In this document: positions 1-10,522 of the stretch, in pieces
Position numbering within the stretch: position 1 is the first letter of the stretch
Layout of the letters: every line of letters starts with the position of its first letter
Origin: Lichina pygmaea
Taxonomy: Eukaryota; Ascomycota; Lichinomycetes; Lichinales; Lichinaceae
NCBI GenBank assembly: GCA_963422465.1
Contig: OY730172.1
Location: forward strand, 1,364,001-1,428,000
DNA length: 64,000 nt
Reading direction: 5' to 3'
Made by a program: the position numbers and the translations under genes
Notes under the pieces: model-generated
Seen by the model: the letters and a program-made list of their open reading frames with translations, nothing else
Database searches by the model: none
What the model was told of the DNA's origin: nothing

Positions 1-745
1 AGCTTCGCAGATTACAGTAGAGAAGGAGAGGAATCTAATAAGCATATCACTTTCCAATTTAGTTGTTGTGTTGTGGAGTTGTAGACATATTACAGTACGT
101 TGGCATGGTTGTCATGTCGGCATGGTGGACACCCTTGCGAAGAAAGGGTGGGCCGACTGGGAGCGGGTGGTACGTATGTACGTACGAAGGTACCTTCTCG
201 GCACGGGTAATTAAAAGATCAGAAAAACTGTTTAAAGCTTCGGTTACAGCCATTTCATTTCTCCCCTCTCGTTCCTCGTTTGTCAGCATCGTCTATCACA
301 AGCTGTTGGTACGGAAATACGTACTGCGCCTCGGTCCTCAACTCAGCCCGCCGCTTCCGGGAGCAAGTACGTAACCGTTGCCGTCGCAGTACTACGTATG
401 TATACTGCATCATCGTCACCAACGCTACTAGCGAACACCGCGACCCATCTACCGGTGTCAGCCTCTTGGACGCTTCCTTGGGACGCTCGTCCGCCCACGA
501 CTCAACTGCCGTACCCCCCACACACACCCCCCTCCATCGTACGGCTCCGAACTCACAACGGTCATCTCGCGGCGAGACTGGGTCACGACGATCGTGACAC
601 ACGACAGTCGCCCGCTGGCGATCCCCGCCCCCCCCGAATCGGGACCTCGTCCGTCTCGGCGGTTCCGTGAGCGGGCTGGGAGTGGGAGGGGGGGAAAAGA
701 GAGGAATCTCTACCGGCAGAGGCGGACTGGGAGATTTCCACAAGG
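1..745. other. Intergenic, upstream of AUR1
   Basis: No convincing gene is visible. Open frames here overlap on both strands, have no recognisable family signature and are composition-driven. The right part is the promoter and 5' leader of the sphingolipid synthase gene that starts at 746; scattered GTAC/ACGT palindromes occur around 170-185 and 320-400. Confidence 0.6.
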
Positions 746-2367
746 ATGAAGCACAAGATCTTCCCGACCCAAGGCGACTTGACCTCGCTGTCCTTCAGCG
801 GAGGTCGCATATCCTTCTCGTGGCCCACCATACCGCTCGTCGTCCCGCGCCGCCTGCGATGGAAGGTGCGCTCGAGGCTGCGCAACAGGCTGTCGCCGGC
901 CTCGTCGCTCGCCGTGCTCCAGACGTCCTTCTCGCCGACGCTCACGCTGCGCTCGCTGCGCGCCCATCGGTGGTCCTACTACGACGGCCAGTACCTGCTG
1001 CTCGCCGTCGTCGGCGTCTTTGCGCTCTGCATCATCGAGTCGCCCGGTCCGTTGGTCAAGACCGTCGTTGCGACTGCCCTCCTCACCTCCCTCACCGTCC
1101 CCGTCACGCGACAGTTCTTCCTGCCCTTCCTCCCCATCGCAAGCTGGCTCGTCCTCTTCTACGCTTGCCGGTGAGTCGTATCCGTCGTCGTTGTCGTCGT
1201 CGTCGTCGTCGTCGCCGCCCTTGCCCCCCCCCCCCCTGCTCACCGTGCTCCCGTTCAGGTTCGTGCCGAGCGAGTTTCGTCCGCCCATCTGGGTCCGGGT
1301 CCTGCCGGCGCTCGAGAACATCTTCTACGGCGCGAACCTCAGTAACATCCTGTCGGCCCATCAGCATGTCTTCCTCGACGTGCTCGCCTGGCTCCCCTAC
1401 GGCATCATGCACTTTGGCGCGCCCGTTGTCTGTTCGATCATCATCTTCGTCGTCGCGCCGCCCGGAACGCTTCCGGTCTTTGCCCGCAGTTTTGGTTACA
1501 TGAACCTGGCCGGCGTCGTCATTCAGCTGCTCCTTCCCTGCTCTCCTCCTTGTGCGTCCATCTGGGCAGCGTCTTCTCTCTCCGTCCTTGGAGTCGCCTC
1601 GGCCGTGCTAAGACTTTTGTGCAAGGGTACGAGAACAAGTACGGCCTCGCGCCGGCCAACTACTCCATGTCCGGCTCGCCGGCCGGCCTGGCCCGGCTGG
1701 ACCAGCTGTTTGGCGTCGACCTCTACACGTCCGGCTTCACGGCGTCGCCTGTGGTCTTTGGCGCCTTTCCGTCGTTGCATGCCGGGTGCGCCACCATCGA
1801 AGCCCTGTTCATGAGCCACGTCTTTCCTTCTCTGCGGCCGCTCTTCATCGCCTATACTCTTTGGATATGGTGGGCGACGATGTATCTGTCGCATCACTAC
1901 GCTGTGGATCTCGTCGGTGGGAGTCTACGTAAGTCATCCTGCCCCTCTCGACGTCCAAAGTCCCGAACCTCCTTCACTACCGCTCGTGCAAGCCCGCGCT
2001 GACCGGGGCGTGCGCGCAACCCACAGTCGCCGGACTCGTCTTCTACGTCGTCAAAGGCAGCTTTCTGCCGCGGTTGCAGGCCGACAAGGATCTCCGGTGG
2101 GACTACGACTACGTCGAAGTCGGCGACGCGTCGACGGGGCACGACTACGGGCTCGCCGACTTTGAGTCGGGCCTGGGCCCTCACCCGCACCACCACGCCC
2201 ACCACGGCCAGCGGTCTTCGTTGACCGGGGACGAGTGGACCGTCGGATCGTCGTCGTGCGTCTCGTCGGGCTCGCTCAGTCCCGTCGACGAGAGCCAGTC
2301 GCTCTGGGAAGGCGAGACGTTGGCGTCGCATTCGGACAACGATGTCTTTGACGGTGGCAGACGATGA
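746..2367 (+). CDS. AUR1: Inositol phosphorylceramide synthase (IPC synthase)
   Basis: Exons 746-1170, 1259-1551, 1626-1928 and 2027-2367 join in frame to a 453-residue protein (yeast Aur1 is about 400). Aur1 is the Golgi multi-pass enzyme that moves phosphoinositol from phosphatidylinositol onto ceramide, and is the target of aureobasidin A. What is seen: several hydrophobic segments; the family block around the second junction (CSPPWYENKYGLAPANYSM) with the tryptophan codon split by the intron; a PAP2-type catalytic pair, PSLHAGC in exon 3 and HHYAVDLVGG just before the last intron, supplying the two catalytic histidines and the aspartate. The C-terminal tail after the last membrane segment is hydrophilic and rich in His, Ser and Asp. 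Introns are 88, 74 and 98 bp with GT..AG ends. The ATG at 746 begins a family-like N-terminus, and no upstream in-frame ATG competes. Identity is very secure. Confidence 0.96.
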
Positions 2368-4348
2368 CCTCGACTCGACCGAATCGATTCGCGAAAGAGC
2401 CATGCGTGTCTCTTCATCGGTCTGGTCTCTTCGCCCAAGTTTCCTTTCACCCACGTCCTCTTTCGCCCACATCCTCCTTTTTCTTCTCGTTTTATCATAG
2501 GGAGGGGCCGTGACATTGTTTTTTCCCAGTCTCGCTCGCAGACAACACACTCTGTTCTGTTCTGTTCTGCTCTATTTTATTCTATGTCCATTCGTTCATT
2601 CGTTTCTCTTCTTCTCCATATTAGATCCATTCGTTCGTTTGTTCATTCGTTCATTCGTTCAAAAGTCCCACGACCACAACCCCATCTATGGTTCGGTCCC
2701 CCTCCAGTCCTCTCCCCCTTCCACTCCGTACTGCGCCTCGGGGTAGAAGGAGTGAGGAGAGGGGAGGATGGACTGTCATCCTCCTTCGGCTCCGGCCCTG
2801 AAGAAACCCCTTTCATAATCAGCGTCCTCCTCTTCTTTCAAAGGTACTCTTGAAAACGTGTCCCACGAAGTCTCTCCATCCACGAGTTCTTTCCATCCAG
2901 CAGTTCTCCCCACTCTCCATCAGGGCGTCGACTTTTGTTAATATGGCGCTTTTGAGGGCGGTCCGTTCTGACGTGCTCTTTTCTTGCGTGGCCCTTTTGA
3001 CGTGGCTCTTCCTTGGGGTGGCCTTTTTTAGAGTGCCTTCTTTTGGGAGGGGTGGCCATTGTCAGGGTGGCTCCTTTCCGGTTCACATTCTCTCGTTTCA
3101 TCCCCCTTTTTGAGCGCGGCATTCGTTGAAAGCGTTCATGGTCGTTGCAGTCTGGCCTGGTGTTGCTCAGCATGTTGCGGTATCGCATCGTATCGCATGA
3201 GGGGTCATGGTATCGCTTGAAAGAGCATGGGAGGGCATGAGAGGGACACTATGGGGGGGGGAAGAAGGAGAGGAGGAGGAGGGAGAGAATGAGTATAACA
3301 GGGAAGCACCAGAGGGAAAAGGCGGAAAGATGGAGAAAGGAATCATCTGAGAGGCGTGCACAAGTGCCTGAGAGCTTGACATCTCAACAGCGGACATTAT
3401 TCATTTTCCTCATCCTCGTCCTCGTTCTCCTTGTTCTTCTCCCTTATTCATCTGTATCTATCGATTCGCCACCACCAAGCTATACAACCATCCTCGGCCC
3501 CTCCCTCTACCCCTCCCCCCCCCCCCCCCCCCCCCCCTTTTCAATTTTCCTCAGGCGTGCGACTCTTCTTCTCCTTCTCTCAAAGTCTCGGGGCACGGCC
3601 ACAACACTTCCATTTCCAGCTCCGGCATCACTTTTCGAGCTTTTCAGCTCCAGCATCCGCTCTAGCCACCGGCCCGACCAAGCCTCGATACCAAGGCGCC
3701 CCCCTTTGTTCCAAGCTCTCAACTCGACCTCTACCTCCACTTTCACCTCCAACAAACCCCCCCCCAATCAACACAAGGCCTACATCCAGTCTCTTCTCTT
3801 CCCAGCAAGAAGCCACAATCTTCTTCTTCTCGCCTCTCGCTCATCTGTCATCTGTCGAATGACTACTTCCTGCCTGCCTCACACCGATGAGTCTTTGCAA
3901 CGACTATTCGGAGTTGTTCCAGGACGTGTGTTACTTGTCTGCTTGTATGTGCTGTCTGTGCTTGTCTGTGCTTGTCTGTATTGTACTGGCCTACATTACA
4001 CTGGCCTGTACCCTACAGTACAGTACCTACCTTTCATCTATGTGCTGTGATGTACAGCCATCTCACGTCGTGTCTTACGAGTAGACCCGTACAGCAAGAG
4101 CGGGAATTGAGGCTTTCTTCCCCTCCTTTGTTCCGAAGAATGGAAGTAGGGATCATGCAAGAATACACGCCTTCCCAAAACAACTACAAGCTCCCCTTGA
4201 CTATTTACATGGCTGCAGCGTCAAGAGCCGTCCAGCTCCCTTGCTTTTCCCCATTGGAGTGACGAAGTCAAGGATGAGGGGGCCTCCCTCAGAGACTCGC
4301 ATAAGAGGGGCTCTGCATGATACAACGGATGTGAAAGGTCCCTTTGCA
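2368..4348. other. Intergenic, CT-rich, with degenerate tandem repeats
   Basis: Between the convergent ends of AUR1 and the prefoldin gene. It holds pyrimidine-rich DNA, short TTCATTCG-type repeats near 2585-2660, a degenerate 15-17 bp repeat (CTTTT..GG.GTGG) around 2950-3080, and a 23 bp poly(C) run at 3515-3537. A 253-residue open frame across 3289-4050 is explained by the CT-rich composition. I see no supported gene. Confidence 0.55.
3515..3537. repeat. Poly(C) tract, 23 bp
   Basis: Uninterrupted run of C in intergenic CT-rich DNA. It is one of a family of long G/C homopolymers found throughout the non-coding part of the window. Confidence 0.9.
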
Positions 4349-5550
4349 TCACCTCTCGCCTTTGCTAGCGCCTCCTGTTTGTGCGTCGCCGTCACCGCCG
4401 CTGCTGGTAGCGGTCAGTCTGCCTTTGCCGGCGCCGCTGACGCTTGCTGTCTTGTCGTGCTCTGCGCCTTTCCGCTTCTGGGCCACGTCCCAGTTGTAGA
4501 CTCTTGCCATGGCGACTTCGAGGGTCTAGACGGGACGGGAAACTCTCCCGCGATCACCACCGCGGGAGGAGAAGGGGATGGTCAGCAGTCGATTGGCGTG
4601 ACTGGTAAGCGGAGTTGACAGCGGAGAAAGGATTAGAAGAGAGACGAGCGGGCAAGAATCTGGTCCAAAGGCTTGAACCTGGAAAGGCAATGCACTCCAA
4701 ATCACGTACGGTAATCTGGCCCCTCAAGTAATCCAAGTCTTCCTCACACGCCGCAAGCGTGTTGGTGGCCGCTTCAAGCTTCGACTGTAGCATCGACTCG
4801 GCCTCGTCAAGCGGGTAGGCGAGCATGACGTTGGCGCCCAGCCACAGATACACTTCCTCCGTCGGCGGCACGAGACCCTTGGCGTAGAGCGTGTCGTTCA
4901 GGGCAAACGCCGTTTCAATGGGCTTGGAGGCTTTCTGTTTCCATTGTGACCAGTCGCGATGGTCAGCCAGATCTCGTGGCTGCAGACCGTCCCGATTGTG
5001 CTCCTGTGGATAGAGGCGCAGATATCACGTGCGAAACATAGAGGTAGTCGAGACACAGGATGGATGAGCAGCAGCGACAGCGGCAACGAGAGGCTAGATA
5101 GATACCGAAGTCGTCCTCAGGAACTGAACCGTCTCGAGAGACTTTTGCATCTCCGGCGCTTTCTCTTTGAGCCCCGTCGCTCTTCGTTGCGTGTTGAGTT
5201 CCATGAATTGGTATTTTCTTTTCCCTTGTCATCAAGGCCGCCTCGATTTCTCCAGTCAGACAACGACACGCGTCTCTCTTCATCTCAGTCGTGTAAGAGA
5301 CAGGCAGGGGATGGAGGTCTTTTGTAGCATTAGATGCCGCGAGGACGAAGGAGGCGCGTGGAGGGCATGCCGACGAGAAAGGTACAAAGAGACGGAGAAC
5401 ACACGAGATCATCTCTTGAAAGTTCCTCAGCGTGTCCTCGACCTGATCTCTCGACGAGATGACGTCTTCGACTCGGTCGATGAACGGCGCCTCGGGGATG
5501 CCCCGCGGATTGGTCGCCTTGCTCGGGGCATTTCCCGGGGTGCTAGACAT
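4349..5550 (-). CDS. PAC10: Prefoldin subunit 3 (Pac10/VBP1 family)
   Basis: On the minus strand, exons 5405-5550, 5106-5217, 4710-5003 and 4349-4525 join in frame to 242 residues (human VBP1 is about 197). Prefoldin is the cytosolic hexameric chaperone that hands unfolded actin and tubulin to the CCT chaperonin; this is an alpha-type subunit. What is seen: the N-terminal TNPRGIPEAPFI block, a first coiled-coil arm (FQEMISKYQFMELN), the central beta-hairpin block (LNDTLYAKG, VYLWLGANVMLAYPLDEA) and the second coiled coil followed by ARVYNWDVAQKRK. Introns are 187, 102 and 184 bp. The last junction uses the acceptor ending at 4526, because it restores the conserved ITTLEV..ARVYNWD sequence; a closer AG would break it. 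The C-terminal 40 residues are a Gly/Ser/Thr-rich extension. Confidence 0.93.
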
Positions 5551-7678
5551 ACGTTAGCAGGGCGATGTCTTTTAGCCAAGTTGATCGAGCCATCAAGACG
5601 AGATGGGAACCAGTGTTCGATGCGAACTGACCTTGACGTCGTCTCCGCCATTGCGATTTTGGAACGATTGATGTGCGATTCAGCCAGCCCTGGACATGGC
5701 GACAGCTAACGAGTTCATGTCGTGCCGCCCGTCACAGGGCTGAAGCTAAAAGTTCGGGCGTCGGATCAACCTCGGCTCCGGCGGCCGTTTGTGGCGTTGC
5801 CAGCCGCTACGTACCTAGCGTGGGTTCTAGTGCCAACAGTACGAGGGTACACGGGCACGAGGAGCATTTGTCCATATCAAAAACTCCCTGAACAACAGGT
5901 AGAATCCAAGTTGATATATACTGATACAAGATGCAATGCATTCTAGAATGATCACTTGATAGGGAGAATATGTACATCTGCTGTGGAAGGCTTTGTGGTC
6001 CGGCTGGAGAGAGGATAGGTCTTCACATCTCACGCCTCAAATACTGCTGAGACTTGTAGGAACGGCCGGACTCTTGGAGGTTTCCATTCCATGCCAGCTG
6101 ACTGGATACTGTACTCAGAGTACGCCGCTGCTCTAGATTGGCAAGTGTAATAGTAAAGTCTGGACCCGTGGTGTAGATACTATCCTCGACTCTTCAACCC
6201 CGAGCTCCGTTGGTGCAAGGTATACAGGTGGAGGATAGCTGTCCCGCGTAGACGCCTGTTCCATCGCAGTCTTGCCATTCTTCTGTTGCTGACCCGACGC
6301 TGCTGTCAGCATGTGCTCAGAGGCACTGGACATTTGGTGGCAAACTGCAGCGACTGTCAGCGCGTGAAGAATATTTGTATCGAAGATGGAAGACTGACAG
6401 ACGTCATGTGATACTTGGGCCACTCGCTGCTCGGCCGGCAAGTTCCCCATCCGACAGTAGGAAACCCCATGTTCCTGTATATATTCTCCAATTGCACTCC
6501 CCTTCGTGCGCGGGAGTTTGTACCGTGGCCGAGTGGTTTACCACACGACTATGAGGAAAGCACCATAAAGCCCGTTCTCCCCGTTCAACACCGGGAGCAG
6601 TGCCGCCGAGTGCCGTCCAACTGTTGATCTCGGTCCGGTTGGAGTCAGGCCAAACCCATGATGCAAATTTGGCGGATCCTCTTCGGAGGGGACAGTTCCC
6701 GGGTTGATACACTGGCGGGCGCCTATATGCGTGGATTGGGTTTCGCAGGTGGTAGACCTCTCCGGACGTCCCTTGAAGCTTGTACTTTTTGGATTTTTTG
6801 GGTATGATTGTCGGTTCGAATTGCAGAGACATCTGTCGCCCCCTTTTTTTTTATCTGCACGGTAGCGTCGTCTCCTTGAAGTCTTCTGCGGGTACTGTAG
6901 TTGCCGCATCGACAGCAAATCTTCCAGGCCTCTCCAAGTCGCTTGAAGCCTGGGGACGACGTAGATGGCGGTAGCCGGAATGTATTATGGGACCATCAAG
7001 TCATTCGCTGCAAGGGCCACCCGGGTCGCTTCTTGAGTAGTTGTCCAATCTATCATGTCCAGCCACAGGTACGGGGATTCGACGTCCACCGCAGTCTTGA
7101 TCCCCTCCACGTCGTATAGAGCGAGACTCTTGGGACACAGCTCCTGTGAAAAGAGATGGAACAGAAGCTCGATAGCCGGTCCCATTCGAGTCGAGACGTT
7201 GGAACCAGTAATTACCATAGCTTACAGAGCTGATTGTGCAATTCAACCTGAGCTCCTCTATATGAATCACCAACTAGGCGGACCGAGTCGACTTGACGGG
7301 CGTATCAGAACGTTGTACGAAGTACAGTGAATGCAGTGAAGCAGTGCGAAAGAGAGCCGGTCTACCAGTGGTAGAGCAGTAAGTATCCATCCTACGGAAG
7401 CAGTCGCGGAGGTCTAGCAGTCCAGTCCCCAACAGGGTAATGGTATATCAAGATGAAAGGCTAACTAGTGCGCTCTGGATGGGGCACAGCGAGGTGAAGT
7501 CGGATCTCGGCCAAAAAAGAAGCCGAAGCCCCCGACGAAGCTTACGCCGCATGACGCATAATTACCGTACCGTACGGTACCGGTACGGTACGGTACACTG
7601 CAGATCATCAGCAGCATAACATTTTCATATTTTCCTCTCGAAAGCGGCGTCGGGCTTACTACGAACGTGCGTCGCATC
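5551..7678. other. Intergenic between divergent prefoldin and LETM1-like genes
   Basis: About 2.1 kb with no supported gene. Open frames on the minus strand across 6404-6918 match no family I recognise and overlap each other in different frames. A TGGCCGAGTGG box at 6525-6535 resembles a tRNA A-box but the rest does not fold as a tRNA. A near-perfect palindromic cluster of CCGTAC/GGTACC units lies at 7563-7598, just upstream of the LETM1-like gene. Confidence 0.5.
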
Positions 7679-9201
7679 ATGAACTCCACGACGGGCGTTC
7701 TTCGAAGCGCCAAAGGCACACCGTCGTCGCTCCCCATCTCCATTCTCTTCTCTCAGAACAATGGCAGTCGGGGCTCGGTCGTGGTCGGGCGAGCTTCCAA
7801 GCCGGTCCTCTGCCGCAGATGGCAACAGACCGCGGCGGCAGTCGTCGGGGCCAAGGGCCAGGACAGGATCAATGCTCCTGAGACGACGAGGCCGTCTCCG
7901 CTGGTCATCCCGACGACGGATCCCAACGCGAACATGGTCTGGAAGCTGATTAACCGCGGTCGAGGGTGTAAGTTGCTGGTACCATCTCGGATACCGGCGT
8001 GGATCTAAGATCGAATCCCGAACGCTGACTGCTCTCTCTCACGCGCGTCTTTGCGATGCTCGCAGACATGACCTTCTACAGAACCGGCCTCAAGAACGTC
8101 TGGGTCAACTACCGCGCGGCGCGACGCATCCGAGCTCGAATCAAGGACGAGGCGCCCGCCAGCACGTCTCTGTGGAAGCTTCCCCCTTCGATGCTCTCGC
8201 GCGCGGACTTTATCCTCATGCGACGATCCGAGGTGGACATCAAGAAGATCCCGGTCTTCTCGCTGGTCTTGCTCGTCTGCGGCGAGTTCACGCCGCTCGT
8301 CGTGCCGTTTCTGGGCGCCATCGTGCCCCTTACCTGCCGCCTGCCAGGCCAAGTCACGTCGGATCTGAAGCAGCGCGAAGAACGCCGTCGATACTCGTTT
8401 CGCAACTTTGACGGGCCGCAGCCACCCGACGGCGTACCCGAAGGAGCGGCAACGTCCCGCGGCGAGACGTACCTGCAGTCGTTGGCGCGCGAGCATCTGT
8501 TGCACATCAGTCGCTCGCTGAACCTGCACTGGCGAAGATTGCCCGAGACGGCGTCGTCTCTGATCAGCCTCCCGCCGACGACTCTGCTGCGCGCACGCAT
8601 CCGTGGCTGGCAGCGATACATCGAGACGGACGACAACCTCATCCGACGGGACGGCGGCGTCGACAGGCTCATCCCGGCCGAAGTCCGCATCGCCTGCGCC
8701 GAGCGAGGCATCGACACCGTCCGATACACGGACGAACAGCTGCGCGACACGCTCAGGTCGTGGCTCCGACACACGCAGGGCAAGGATGGATGGGGAATGC
8801 TTCCGTTGCTGTTGAAGCGGTCAGCTGTGCCTTTCTCTTTATTTGGTTCTCCATCGCCATCTTCACCATTGCCGCTTCATTTTTTCAGCCCTTGGCGTCG
8901 CTACTCACTCCCCGCCATATCCCCGCGTCCCTTCCCCATCAAGTTCCTCCGTCCGTCCGTCCGTCCGTCCGCCCGTCAATCGACCAACCAAGCCATGCCA
9001 ACAGTACCGTACTAACCTCATATATTTTCGTCTCACAGACCATCCGCATGGCCTTCGCCCTCCTCCCGCGTCCCCTACTCGACCGCTTCATCTCCCTCTT
9101 CTCCCTCTTCTCCTCCTCTCCCTCCTCTCCATCATCATCGTCATCATCCTCCCAAAGACGACCTATCATCCTCCCAAAAGGCAGCGACGGCGACAGCTTA
9201 A
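7679..9201 (+). CDS. LETM1-like (ribosome-binding domain) mitochondrial protein
   Basis: Exons 7679-7967, 8066-8819 and 9039-9201 join in frame to 401 residues. The N-terminus is Ser/Arg-rich and lacks acidic residues over about 45 positions, as expected for a mitochondrial presequence. Exon 2 carries the LETM1-type core: FYRTGLKNVWVNYRAARRIR, then the SRADFILMRRSEVDIKKIP block running into a hydrophobic segment (VFSLVLLVCGEF) that should cross the inner membrane, and later a helical ribosome-binding-like region ending in RYTDEQLRDTLRSWL. Family members act at the inner membrane in K+/H+ balance and coupling to mitochondrial ribosomes; this gene's exact role is inferred only. The last intron (8820-9038, 219 bp) contains a perfect TACTAAC branch box at 9009 close to its acceptor. 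The tail after it is short, Ser/Pro/His-rich and less certain. An upstream in-frame GTG at 7667 is not used here. Confidence 0.78.
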
Positions 9202-10522
9202 CCACCTAGACCTCAGAATACCTATCTTGACGGCACATGTCATCTTTTTTCGTAGACGGTAATGGCGTGAACGAAAGGTCGGGTGTGGATGTGGTTATGG
9301 GTGCGAGTGTGATTGTATATTTGGGTATGAGTGAGTGCGGGTGCGGATGTGGATGTGCACATGATGGCGCATAGCTGGAGGATGACGATGATATAGACTC
9401 ATCATGTCAGACATTACCTTACCACTCTTCTACTCTACCTTACCAGTCCTCTACTCTACTCTACTCTATCCCACCTCATTCGACTCTACTCCAATTACTC
9501 TATTCCAGAACTTGTTCCATCCTTCCTTCCCCCTCCCCTCCTCTCCCCATCAGGAGTATAATCCACTCATGTACAGTACTCTACTCATGTCCTCCACTCA
9601 CGATATCTACCTCATCTGTCCCTAAGTCATGTGTTCATCTCTTCGCCTATCCATCTACTCATCTCTTCATGTATTCATGTATGCATCTATGCATCTACTC
9701 ATATCTTCATCTATCCATCTGCTCATCTGTTCATTCATTCATGTCTTCTTCCAGACATGCACATACACCATACACATTTACACATGTAGAAATGCCTTTT
9801 TGAGAGGGAGAGAGAGAGACACGGGGGGGAGCGGCCACAATACCATCGTCCGTGAAAATCTGTCTCTGTCCTTTGCTGAATCACGATCAGCGCAAGTCCC
9901 CGATATGAGTGTAGTAGATATTGTTTGTGTAGCCGTCGGCTGAAAACATGACGTTCATCAAAGCATTCCGCTTCTCCTGTGACGCAAGAGGTATCAAAGC
10001 TATGTACACGAAGCCCAGAGATAGGTACCAAGACACGCGACAAGTACTCCGACAGCCCGTAAACCCCATGACAGAACGCCTAGCTACACGGCACCGGCTC
10101 CCTACGCCACTTCCATCTTTATGCAAGCTTTTCGACGCAAAATGTGGCCAGAGCAAAGCGGAGAGACGATGAGTGAAAAGGGGGTTGAGGGCTGGGAGAG
10201 CTACGCTGAGATAACACATGCCCCAAGGAATCGAAGGAAAAGAACAACCACCACGTGAAGCGGGAGCATCACGACCGGAGGACGAAGAGTCCGTTAACAC
10301 CTGAGGAGCGAGGTGTCAGTGAAGAAGGAGACAAGCAAAGTAGAGCTAGAGCGAGGGGTAGGCTGAGTGCTGAAGCCAGCGGGTTCGTGGGATCTCGAGA
10401 GTAACCTGAGGACAATCTGGACGAGGAGGTGGCGGTCGGGAACAAGGGCGAGAGGGGAGTGAAGGGAGGCGAGAGTTCCCGTGCTGGGCTGGATCCCTGG
10501 GTACTCGCAGCCGATGGTCGCG
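9202..10522. other. Intergenic with simple repeats
   Basis: Tail-to-tail spacer between the LETM1-like gene and the Nab3-like gene. It holds alternating purine stretches with GTG/GGGTG units (9270-9370), TCTAC repeats (9410-9500) and a long ATCT/CATC-type microsatellite region (9640-9750). I see no supported gene. Confidence 0.6.

Noticed and set aside
2838-3188. 116-residue basic frame (KKGHPKEEPRQKGHARKEH) on the minus strand
   Set aside because: It is the translation of a degenerate 15-17 bp tandem repeat, with no family match and no splice or start context.
3289-4050. 253-residue open frame on the plus strand
   Set aside because: Made of Ser/Pro/Leu from CT-rich DNA and crosses a poly(C) run, with no domain or homologue recognised and similar-length frames in other phases.
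6516-6605. Possible tRNA gene: TGGCCGAGTGG A-box at 6525 and GTTCAACACC B-box-like at 6582
   Set aside because: The D-stem partner GGC is missing, no anticodon stem forms, and the acceptor strands do not pair. Chance boxes, or at best a tRNA-like relic.
7355-7430. AGTGGTAGAGCA resembling a tRNA D-arm
   Set aside because: No B-box or acceptor stem is found at the right spacing.
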